A stretch of DNA of 64,000 nt. It comes from Candidatus Promineofilum glycogenicum (GTDB taxonomy: Bacteria > Chloroflexota > Anaerolineae > Promineifilales > Promineifilaceae). This document shows, piece after piece, positions 44,426 through 52,485 of the stretch. Numbering within the stretch: position 1 is the first letter of the stretch; every line of letters starts with the position of its first letter. Below the pieces are notes generated by a model. It had not been told where the DNA came from. It ran no database searches and worked only from the letters and a program-made list of their open reading frames with translations. The position numbers and the translations under genes were made by a program. Where the stretch lies: contig JADJHJ010000014.1 of the NCBI GenBank assembly GCA_016707605.1, positions 3,801-67,800 of the forward strand. Reading direction: 5' to 3'.

Positions 44426-46946
44426 ATGACCACGCATTCAACGATAAAAACCGCGCCCTACGTCTTTGGCGCGTTGGAAGAGAAGTGGCGGTCGGTGTGG
44501 CCGGCGGCCGACCTGTATCGCACCGGCGACGATCCGGACAAGCCCAACATCTATATCCTGGACTTCTTCCCCTACCCATCGGGCGACGGCCTGTCGGTCG
44601 GCCACTGCCGCAACTACGTGCCCACCTGCGTCAGCGCCCGCTTCCACCGGATGCGCGGCTATAACGTGCTGCACCCCATGGGCTGGGACGCCTTCGGCCT
44701 GCCGGCCGAGAACTACGCCATCGCCCACGGCATCCACCCGGCGGAGACGACGCGCCGCTTCGCCGCCAACTACAAGCGGCAGATGGAACTGGTCGAGTGC
44801 TCCTACGACTGGTCGCGCGAGGTCAACTCCACCGACCCGGCCTTCTACCGCTGGACGCAGTGGTTCTTCCTGCTGCTGTTCCGGCGCGGCCTGGCCTATC
44901 GGGCGCGGGGCAGCCAGTGGTGGTGCCCCCAGTTGCCACACCATCCTGGCCAACGAGCAGGTGGAGGACGGCCGCTGCTGGCGCTGCTGTTCGCCGGTGA
45001 CGAAGAAGGAGTTGGAGCAGTGGTACTTCAAGATCACCGCCTACGCCGAGCAACTGCTGGCCGGGCTGGAGACGATCGACTGGCCGGAGCGCATCAAGAC
45101 GATGCAGCGGCAGTGGATCGGGCGTAGCGAAGGCGCGGAAGTCGTCTTCACCATCGGCGACGAGCCGCTGCCCGTCTTCACCACCCGGCCCGACACGCTG
45201 TACGGCGCGACGTTTCTGGCGTTGGCCCCGGAGCACCCGCTGGTCGCGCGCATCACCATGCCCGACCGGGCGGACGAGGTCGCCACCTACGCCGCCACGG
45301 CGCGCCGGATGAGCGACATCGACCGCGCCGCCGCCGACCGGGCCAAGACCGGCGTCTTCACCGGCGCGACGGCCACCCACCCGCTGACCGGCGCGGCCGT
45401 GCCCGTGTGGGTAGCCGACTACGTGCTGCCCGGCTACGGCTCCGGCGCGGTCATGGGCGTGCCCGCCCACGACGGGCGCGACCTGGCCTTTGCCCGGCGC
45501 TATGGGCTGCCCGTTGTCGCCGTTGTAGCACAGGATTCTTATCCTGTGCCGGACGCGGGTGGCGAGTGGCGGGTGGCGAGTGGCGAACGACCAACCAACC
45601 ACCAACAACCACTAACCAGCGACACGGCCTACGAAGGCGAAGGAGTTCTGATCAACTCCGGTCCCTATAATGGCCTGACGTCGGCCGCCGCAACCGAGCA
45701 AATGACCGCCGACCTGGCCGCCCGCGGCCTGGGGCGGGCGCACGTCGCCTACCGCTTCCGTGACTGGCTGATCTCCCGCCAGCGCTATTGGGGCGCGCCC
45801 ATCCCCATCATCCACTGTCCCGCCTGTGGCGCGGTTCCTGTGCCGGAAGAGCAGTTGCCGGTGCTGCTGCCCGAAGAGGTGGCGTTCGCGCCGGGCGAGG
45901 ACGGCCGTTCGCCGCTGGCCCGCGTCGCCGATTGGGTCAACGTCTCCTGTCCGCAGTGCGGCGGCCCGGCCCAACGCGAGACGGACACGATGGACGGCTT
46001 CGCCTGTTCGTCGTGGTACTTCCTGCGCTTCGCCAGCCCGCACGAGGCCGAGCGGCCGTTCGACCCGGCCGCCGTGCGCGCCTGGCTGCCGGTCGATACC
46101 TACGTCGGCGGCGCGGAGCACGCCGTCATGCACCTGCTGTACGCCCGCTTCTGGACCAAGGTGATGCACGACGCCGGGCTGATCGACTTCGATGAGCCGT
46201 TCGCCCAGTTGCGCAATCAGGGCATGTTGCTGTCGCCGCAGGACGGGCAGAAGATGTCGAAGTCGCGCGGCAACGTCGTCACGCCCGACGAAGTCGTGGC
46301 CGCCCACGGCGTGGACGCGCTGCGGACGTACGTGCTGTTCCTGGGGCCGTTCGACGCCCGGGCGCTGTGGGACGACCGCGGCATCGTCGGCGTGGATCGC
46401 TTCCTGGAGCGCGTCTGGCGGCTGGCGCAGGAGTTCGCCGGCCTGCCCGACGGCCCCTACAACGACGCTTTCGAGCGCGCCCGCCATCGGGTCATCAAGC
46501 GGGTGACGGCCGACATGGAGCGCTTCCGCTTCAACACCGCCGTGGCCGCGCTGATGGAGTACGTCAACGCCCTCTATGCCGCGCGCGAACAGCCGGTGGC
46601 CGCCGGGCAGTGGCGCGAGGCCATCCGCACGCTGGCCCTGCTGCTGGCCCCCATCGCCCCGTTCATCGCCGAAGAGATGTGGCGTGAGGCATTGGGCGAG
46701 GCGGAGTCAATCCACGGCGCGGCCTGGCCGGTGTGGGATGAGGCGTTGGCGGCCGAGGAGCAGACGACAATCGTCGTGCAGGTGAATGGCAAGCTGCGCG
46801 ACCGGCTGACGGCCGACGCCGGCAGCGACCCCACCACGTTGCGCCAGATGGCCCTGGCCAGCGAGCGCGTGCGGGCGGCCGTCGGCGAGCGCCCGGTGCG
46901 CGATGTGATTGTGGCCCGGCGGGTGGTGAATGTGGTGACGGCGTAA
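44426..46946 (+). CDS. leuS: Leucyl-tRNA synthetase (one frameshift, repeat-derived insert)
   Basis: Charges tRNA-Leu. Rossmann HIGH-type motif in SGDGLSVGHCRNYVPTC; HPMGWDAFGLPAENYAI; zinc Cys pairs; editing domain with TRPDTLYGATFLALAPEHPL and GSGAVMGVPAHDGRD; GVLINSGPYNGL; KMSKS in DGQKMSKSRGNVV; C-terminal anticodon and tail domains (TIVVQVNGKLRDRLTAD). About 839 residues when repaired. An extra C in the CCCCC run at 44926-44930 shifts the frame; removing it gives WWCPSCHTILANEQVEDG. About 30 extra residues in the editing domain (encoded near 45525-45630) are repeat-derived. The stop codon lies within another palindrome. Expression is probably controlled by the upstream Leu attenuator. 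Confidence 0.95.
45525..45630. repeat. Palindromic repeat family C plus simple repeats inside leuS
   Basis: GTAGCACAGGATTCTTATCC-TGTGCC matches one arm of the family C element at 24196-24262. It is followed by GGCGAGTGGCGGGTGGCGAG and ACCAACCAACCACCAACAAC-type sequence. The stretch encodes roughly 30 residues absent from ordinary leucyl-tRNA synthetases at this site, between HDGRD...VVAV and AYEGEGVLINSG, yet keeps the frame. Confidence 0.75.
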
Positions 46947-47005
46947 CGCGGGTTGGCAACCCGCCTCTTCTCTTATGGAAGAGGCGGGTTACCAACCCGC
47001 GTTAC
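46943..47005. repeat. Palindromic repeat family A, copy 2
   Basis: GTAACGCGGGTTGGCAACCC-GCCTCTTC is mirrored by GAAGAGGCGGGTTACCAACC-CGCGTTAC. It includes the leuS stop codon and ends four bases before the convergent LysM gene, where it may terminate transcription from both sides. Confidence 0.9.
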
Positions 47006-47009
47006 AATT

Positions 47010-47489
47010 CTACGGAATACAGAGGTTCGTACCCCAGAAGATCAGGTTCAGGTTATAGATGTTGTTGGCCCGGGCGATGGCGAACGGGTCAGCGCCGTAC
47101 CAACGGCTGATCTGGAGCAGGTTCTGGCCGGGCGTCACGTAGTGCCAGGCGCGACAGGTGGGCGTGGGTGGCACGACGGGTGGCGGCGGCGGCGGGACGA
47201 CCACCGGCGGCGGCGTCCAACCGATGGGCACAACGACCACCTGACCGGGATAGATCCGGTTCATATTGGTGATCTGCGGATTGAGGGCCAGGATGGCGTG
47301 CACCGTCGTGCCGTAATTGCGGGCGATACGCGCCAAATACTCGCCCCGCTGGACAATGTGGTTGACGGTCGCCCCCTGCGCCTCGGCCGGGCGAGCGGCA
47401 ACGAGGAACAGCGACAGGACGACGACCACGAGGGCCGCCAGGATAACCAGGCGGCCGGCCGACTTCTCTCTAGACAATACCCACTTCAT
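47010..47489 (-). CDS. Exported double-LysM protein
   Basis: A 159-residue protein with a signal peptide (LVILAALVVVVLSLFLVAA ... AEAQG) and two LysM domains (NHIVQRGEYLARIARNYGTT ... IYPGQVVVVP, and WHYVTPGQNLLQISRWYGAD ... NLCIP) joined by a Pro/Val linker. It should bind peptidoglycan or related GlcNAc polymers at the cell surface. No enzymatic domain is present. GGAGG lies five bases before the MKWVL start, which decides it over an upstream ATG. Confidence 0.88.
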   Translation of the reverse strand: MKWVLSREKSAGRLVILAALVVVVLSLFLVAARPAEAQGATVNHIVQRGEYLARIARNYGTTVHAILALNPQITNMNRIYPGQVVVVPIGWTPPPVVVPPPPPPVVPPTPTCRAWHYVTPGQNLLQISRWYGADPFAIARANNIYNLNLIFWGTNLCIP

Positions 47490-47545
47490 GTAACCCTCCA
47501 CAACACTGAAAAGAGATTGGCCCGCCGGTGAAGTCGCGCGGGAAG

Positions 47546-48103
47546 CTAGACGCGGGTCAGGTATTCGCGCGTCTCGGTGTTAACGCGGATACGGTCGCCC
47601 GCCTGGACAAACAGCGGTGTCTTCACCCGCAGGCCGGTATCCGTTACGACCTCTTTAGTTGCCCCGGTCGCCGTGTCGCCGGCCAGGGCGTTTTCCGCCT
47701 GGACGACGTCGAACTCCATCGTCTTGGGCAGTTCATAGTCGATGACTTCGCCCTCGTAGGACAGCAGTTCCAACTCCATGTTGTCGCGCAGGAAGGCGGC
47801 GTCGTCCTCCAAAATGCTATGGGCGACTTGCTTTTGATCGTAGGTCGATTGATCCATGAAGACGTAGAAGGTGCCGTCGTCGTAGAGATACTGGAAGGAA
47901 CTCTTGTCGAGGCGTACGTCATCCACGCGGTCGCCGGAAGAGAAGGTGACTTCCTTGTTGGTGCCGGTGCGCAAGTCGCGGACGCGGACGCGGATGGTGG
48001 CCTTGCCGCGGCCGGGCTTGGTATGGGAATACTCGTTTACTTTGAGAAGCGCGCCGTCGTGGACAAATGTAACGCCACGGCGCAACTGATTGACGTCGAT
48101 CAT
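47546..48103 (-). CDS. efp: Translation elongation factor P
   Basis: A 185-residue, three-domain protein that rescues ribosomes stalled on polyproline: KOW-like domain I (MIDVNQLRRGVTFVHDGALL), OB domains II and III (YVFMDQSTYDQKQVAHSILE; VVTDTGLRVKTPLFVQAGDR; VNTETREYLTRV). The loop that enters the peptidyl-transferase centre reads HTKPGRGKA, so the tip residue is Arg32 instead of the Lys modified by EpmA or the hypusine route. In Pseudomonas an Arg at this position is rhamnosylated by EarP, which is not seen here. Many proteins of this window carry proline-rich linkers, so the need for EF-P is clear. Confidence 0.95.
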   Translation of the reverse strand: MIDVNQLRRGVTFVHDGALLKVNEYSHTKPGRGKATIRVRVRDLRTGTNKEVTFSSGDRVDDVRLDKSSFQYLYDDGTFYVFMDQSTYDQKQVAHSILEDDAAFLRDNMELELLSYEGEVIDYELPKTMEFDVVQAENALAGDTATGATKEVVTDTGLRVKTPLFVQAGDRIRVNTETREYLTRV

Positions 48104-48199
48104 CGCTGCAATTCTACTCCTAAGTAACAAGACATAATGTCAACTACATCACAGTGTAGCATAGGTGTAGGTTACTACGCAATGGGCAACAGCCATTGC

Positions 48200-51100
48200 T
48201 CACTGGCCCTTCGCTATCTCTTCGACCACCGCCGCCAAGTCCAGCTTCGCCCCGGCCGCCAGCCCCGCCTCGACCACGGCCGCCGGCAGACCCAGCCGCC
48301 CGATCTCCTCATCGATCTCGGTGCGAACCTGATTGTCGGTCGCCGGGTGGGCGCGGGCCAGGCCATAGAGGGCCAGCGCCCGCGCGGTGTCGCCCGTCTC
48401 GGCCAGGATTTGGCCGGACAGGAAGACCGTCCACAAGACCCACGGTTGTGCGCCGAGTGACTGGGCCAGGTCGAGCGCCTCACACGCGCCACGGCGGGCC
48501 GCGACCACGTCGCCCAGCCGCAAGTCGGCCTGTGACAGATTGCCCAGCGCGACGACCACACTGCGCTGTTGGCCCAACTCCTGGAATCGGCCGCGCGCCG
48601 CGTGGCCATTTTCGCGGGCCGCGGCGTAATCGCCGCGTAAATAGGCGATGTTGCCGAGATTGACAAGCGCCCGCGCCTCGTGTGAAAGATGATTGGCGCG
48701 ACGCGACAGGGCCAGGACCCTCTCGAATATCTCCACCGCCCGCTCCAGTTCGCGGCGATCGGTGGCGATGTTGCCGAGCGTGTACAGCGCATCGATCTCG
48801 CCCACCACGTCCGCGCCGGCCCGACTGGCCGTCAGCGCCTCGGTCGCGTGGGCCTGGGCCGCGGCCAGGTCGCCCATGATCCACAGAATAGAGGCGGCCC
48901 GTTGCTGGGTCAGGGCCAGCAGCCGGCCGCCCAGCGCCCGGCCCAGCGGCAGCGCCGCCTCAGCCAGCGCCCGGGCGCGGTCATATTGGCCGCGGTCGGA
49001 AGCTGTGGCCGCCAGCGCGGCCAGCGCCTCGGCCTCGGCCGCCGGCTCGCCGGCTTGCCGCGCTTCGGCCAGCCCGCGTTCCAGCGCCGCCTCGGCCGCC
49101 GCCAGGTCGCCCAGGACGCGGCAGGCCTGGCCGACGCCGATCAGAGCTTTCATCGTCGCCGGGCCGCCGCGCTCGCCGGCCGCCGCGCGTAACGCCAGCG
49201 CCCGCTCCAGCGCCCGCCGCGCCACGGCAAACGCGCCAACCCGCAGCGCCTCCTCGCCCGACTGCTCCAGCAGGGCCGCCGCGCGCTGCGCCTCGCCGGC
49301 CTGGATGTAGTGCTCGGCGATAAGGCCCAGATACTCGTCGCGCCGCTCGCCGGCGTGGCTCTCCAGCCAACGGGCGGCGCGGCCGTGGTATTGCACCCGG
49401 CGCTTGAGCAGAACCGTTTCGTAGGTCACGTCGCGTAGCAGGGCGTGTTTGAAGATGTACTCGCCAACGTCGGCAAAGACGGAGTACTCGCGCCGGAAGA
49501 TCAACTCGCGCCCGCGCACGGCCTCCAGCGTCGGGATGACCTCTTCGCGCTCGGTCTCGAACAGGTCGGCCACGGCGTCGTCCCAGAAGATGCGGCCGAT
49601 GACCGAGGCGCGTTGCAGCGTCTCCCGCTCTGCGCGCGGCAGCCCATCGAGCCGCGCCTGCAACAGCGCCGTCAGCGTCGGCGGCACTTTGAGTGTGGCC
49701 AGCTTGTCGGTGTGCACGGTCCAATGTTCAGTAGTCAGTAGGTCAGTAGTCAGTAGGTCAGTAGTCAGTAGGTCAGTGGCCGGTAGCGAGTCTCCCCTGC
49801 TCCTCTGCTCTTCATTCCTAATTCCTAATTCGTAATTCCTAATTCCTCTTTCGATCACCCCCTGCTCAATGAGCATCTTCACCATCTCTTCGACGTAGAA
49901 CGGGTTGCCCTCGGCAGCCTCGATGATGAGGTCGCGTAGGGCGTCGGGCACTTTGTCGACGCGCTGCAACACTTCGTTCACCAAGGCCCGGCTGGCCCGT
50001 TTGGAAAGCGGCGCGAGGGAGATACGCTGGAAGGCCGCCTGCCCTTCGCCCCAGTTGGGCCGGCGCTCGAAGAGGCTGGCCCTGGTCACGGCGACGATGA
50101 GCAGCCGCGCCGCCGGGATGGCCTCGGCCAGATAGGTGGCCAGGTCGAGCGACTGGTCGTCGGCCCAATGGACATCCTCCAGCAGGATGACCACCGGCAT
50201 CTCGGTCAGGCCGGGGGTAGGAGTACGCGGCGGGGTAGAGGTGAACGCGCGCAGATAGCGCGTCAGGTAGGCGCGGGCTGTAGCCATGAAGCCGGGCGCA
50301 TCCAGCAGCCGGCGGACGGCCTCGCTCGACGAGAAGTCGAAGCCCAGCCAGTGGCCGACCACATCGGCTAAGTCCGGCTCCAGCGCCCCGGCCATACCGC
50401 GGCGAAATTTGTCGAGGGCCACGGCCACGCTGTCGCTGTCAAGAATGCCGAACCGATTGGCCAACAGGTCGCGGAACAGGCTATAGGGTAGGTGCTGCGT
50501 GTTCGGCGTCGCCCGCCCCTTGAAGTAGCGGATTACTTCCGGCCGCAGTTCCAGCCAGTTGTCGAACTCGTAGAGCAGACGCGACTTACCCACGCCCGCT
50601 TCGCCGACGACGGTCACCACGCGCGTCTCGCGCGACTCAATGGCGTCCTCATAAGCCGCCTGCAAGGCCAGCATCTCCACCTGGCGGCCGATCATGCGCG
50701 TCTCAATGCCTTCCAGGCCGCGCGTCGCCATGCGCAGGGCGCGCGCCTTGGCTCTCAGGACGACGTAGGTCGCTATCGTCTCGCCCCGCCCCTTGGCGAC
50801 CGGCAGCTCGTGGGGCTGCACGTCGAAGATGCCGCGAATGTGGCGATAGGTGTCGTGGGCCATGAGGATAGCGCCGATGGGGCAGGCGCGTTCCAGTTGC
50901 AGGGCCATATTGACGGCGTCGCCGATAGCCGTGAACTCGCCCACCGTGCCAACCTGGCTCAACAGCACTGGCCCGGTGCTGATGCCGATGCGCATGGCCA
51001 ATTCGTGGCGCGCAACGGCGTGGGCAGCCGCTCCGGCAACGTCGAGCGCTGCCAGCGCCGCCTGCATGGCCAGCGCCGCGCGCACCGCGCGCTCCGGGTC

Positions 51101-51463
51101 GTCCTCGCGGGCGGCCTCGGCCCCCCAGATGGCCATGACGGCGTCACCGATGTGCTTGTCGATGCGCCCGCCGTGATCGACGATCACGCTATCGAGCATC
51201 AGCCACAGGCCATTCATCACCCTGGCCAACTCCTCGGCGTCCATCGTCTCCGCCATCGCGGTGAAGCCGGACACGTCGGCCAGCAAAATGGTGACTTGCT
51301 TGCGCTGCTGTTCGCGCGGCGTCTGGTCTTGAAGCGCCTTGAGCTTATGGTTGATGGACGCCACCAGCGTGGCGACGACGTCATCGCCCAGAATGGCGCG
51401 TTGCGCTTCCAGCGCGACCATACTGGCCTGTAATTGCGCGATCTGTTCTGCCGGTGATGACAT
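48200..51463 (-). CDS. Class III adenylate/guanylate cyclase fused to AAA/STAND ATPase and TPR repeats
   Basis: A 1,087-residue cytosolic signalling protein. Residues about 50-230 are a class III cyclase (VTILLADVSGFTAMAETMDA with metal Asp; GGRIDKHIGDAVMAIWGA with second Asp; GEFTAIGDAVNMALQLE). Residues about 250-560 are an AAA_16/STAND ATPase with Walker A VVGEAGVGKSRLLYEF and Walker B VVILLEDVHWADDQSLDLA. Residues about 700-1087 are TPR-like helical repeats (LERALALRAAAGERG, LVNLGNIAYLRGDYAAAREN). Residues about 540-585 (IRNYELGIRNEEQRSRGDSL, then three TDLLT units) are encoded by simple repeats inserted in frame. Such fusions are common in filamentous and gliding bacteria; the input signal is unknown. 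It is monocistronic. Confidence 0.9.
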   Translation of the reverse strand: MSSPAEQIAQLQASMVALEAQRAILGDDVVATLVASINHKLKALQDQTPREQQRKQVTILLADVSGFTAMAETMDAEELARVMNGLWLMLDSVIVDHGGRIDKHIGDAVMAIWGAEAAREDDPERAVRAALAMQAALAALDVAGAAAHAVARHELAMRIGISTGPVLLSQVGTVGEFTAIGDAVNMALQLERACPIGAILMAHDTYRHIRGIFDVQPHELPVAKGRGETIATYVVLRAKARALRMATRGLEGIETRMIGRQVEMLALQAAYEDAIESRETRVVTVVGEAGVGKSRLLYEFDNWLELRPEVIRYFKGRATPNTQHLPYSLFRDLLANRFGILDSDSVAVALDKFRRGMAGALEPDLADVVGHWLGFDFSSSEAVRRLLDAPGFMATARAYLTRYLRAFTSTPPRTPTPGLTEMPVVILLEDVHWADDQSLDLATYLAEAIPAARLLIVAVTRASLFERRPNWGEGQAAFQRISLAPLSKRASRALVNEVLQRVDKVPDALRDLIIEAAEGNPFYVEEMVKMLIEQGVIERGIRNYELGIRNEEQRSRGDSLPATDLLTTDLLTTDLLTTEHWTVHTDKLATLKVPPTLTALLQARLDGLPRAERETLQRASVIGRIFWDDAVADLFETEREEVIPTLEAVRGRELIFRREYSVFADVGEYIFKHALLRDVTYETVLLKRRVQYHGRAARWLESHAGERRDEYLGLIAEHYIQAGEAQRAAALLEQSGEEALRVGAFAVARRALERALALRAAAGERGGPATMKALIGVGQACRVLGDLAAAEAALERGLAEARQAGEPAAEAEALAALAATASDRGQYDRARALAEAALPLGRALGGRLLALTQQRAASILWIMGDLAAAQAHATEALTASRAGADVVGEIDALYTLGNIATDRRELERAVEIFERVLALSRRANHLSHEARALVNLGNIAYLRGDYAAARENGHAARGRFQELGQQRSVVVALGNLSQADLRLGDVVAARRGACEALDLAQSLGAQPWVLWTVFLSGQILAETGDTARALALYGLARAHPATDNQVRTEIDEEIGRLGLPAAVVEAGLAAGAKLDLAAVVEEIAKGQ
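49722..49852. repeat. Simple direct repeats inserted in the cyclase gene
   Basis: Three to four units of AGTAGTCAGTAGGTC and then four of ATTCCTAATT(C), separated by about 30 bp. Both are simple, low-GC patterns unlike the surrounding codons. The whole stretch is a linker-coding insert between the ATPase and the following helical domain and keeps the frame open. Confidence 0.8.
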
Positions 51464-51529
51464 ACGCTATTTGCCTGGCAACTCTTGTCTGGAGTATAGC
51501 AGATCGGCGGGCGCGTCCCACTCTCTCGC

Positions 51530-51630
51530 TCCCGGTACAGCTCACTTTCTGAAGTGGGTTGCACCTTCTGACGCACCTTCGAGAAAGGATCAAGAACGTG
51601 CAACGCACCTCAGAAGGTGCATCACACGGG
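51530..51630. repeat. Palindromic repeat family G, copy 2
   Basis: Nested inverted repeats (CACTTTCTGAAGTG, GGTTGCACCTTCTGACGCAC, GTGCAACGCACCTCAGAAGG-TGCATC) related to 19700-19803. It lies between the divergent cyclase and zinc-ribbon genes. Confidence 0.75.
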
Positions 51631-51663
51631 GAGGGTGCTACAATTGCAGCGAGGCTCAACGGT

Positions 51664-52473
51664 ATGGATGAGATCACGGCCAGCACCCAACTGCTTTGCC
51701 AACAGTGTTCCGCGCCCCTGGCGGTGGAGACGGGCGCGAAGTACGTCACCTGCGAGTTCTGCGGCACGGTCAACTTCGTCGACAAGAGCCAGGCCGTGCT
51801 GCACTACGCCGTGCGGCCGACGCTGGACGAGCAGCAGGCCGCCGCCGCCCTGCGCCGCTGGATGGCCGGCAACCAGACCGTCAAGGGGCTGGACGCCGCG
51901 GCGCGGATCGAGTCGCAGACCTACCAACTCTTTCCCCTGTGGATGGTGCGCGCGACGCGCCACGGCAAGGAAGAAGTCATCCTGAAGCCCGGCGCGGCCC
52001 TGTCGATCGTCGAGTTGGGCAAGCTGCGCGTGCCCGCCGCCGACCTGGAGCCTTATGACAGCACCCTCGACGGCGTAGCGGTCAAGCCGTCCGTGCCCGT
52101 GACCGCCGTTCATGGCTGGCTGGCCGCCAACGAGAACATCGCCGCCGAAGCCATCGAGGAGTTGGCCCTGGTCCACGCCCCCATCTACCAGTTCAAGTAT
52201 CGCTATAAGGACCAGACCTACACCGCCCTGGTCGATGCCGCCGCCGGCGAAGTCTTCGCCGCCATCTACCCGGAGAAGTTCGAGCTGCCCTACGTCTCCA
52301 TCGGCGGGTTGGGCTGTGTGGCCTACTTCCTGGCCGCGCTCATTCCCGCCTTTGGCCTGTGGGTGTTCAACGACATCGGCCTGGGACTGGGTCTGCTCAT
52401 CTATCTCGGCGTGGCCGTCACCCTGGCCATCCCCATCTTCATCGCCGCCGCGTCGGTTTCGCGCCGCTTTTAG
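51664..52473 (+). CDS. Zinc-ribbon membrane protein 1 (unknown function)
   Basis: A 269-residue protein. The N-terminal zinc ribbon is LLCQQCSAPLAVETGAKYVT-CEFCGTVNFV. A middle soluble domain follows (AAALRRWMAGNQTVKGLDAA, TYQLFPLWMVRATRHGKEEV, APIYQFKYRYKDQTYTALVD). Two C-terminal TM helices (VAYFLAALIPAFGLWVFNDI, LGLLIYLGVAVTLAIPIFIA) put the rest in the cytosol. The middle domain recurs in the next gene, so the pair are paralogs and probably one complex. No named family was recognised. The start MDEITAS follows a palindromic repeat; upstream in-frame codons are repeat-derived. Confidence 0.7.
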   Translation: MDEITASTQLLCQQCSAPLAVETGAKYVTCEFCGTVNFVDKSQAVLHYAVRPTLDEQQAAAALRRWMAGNQTVKGLDAAARIESQTYQLFPLWMVRATRHGKEEVILKPGAALSIVELGKLRVPAADLEPYDSTLDGVAVKPSVPVTAVHGWLAANENIAAEAIEELALVHAPIYQFKYRYKDQTYTALVDAAAGEVFAAIYPEKFELPYVSIGGLGCVAYFLAALIPAFGLWVFNDIGLGLGLLIYLGVAVTLAIPIFIAAASVSRRF

Positions 52474-52485
52474 GCTGCACCTGCT

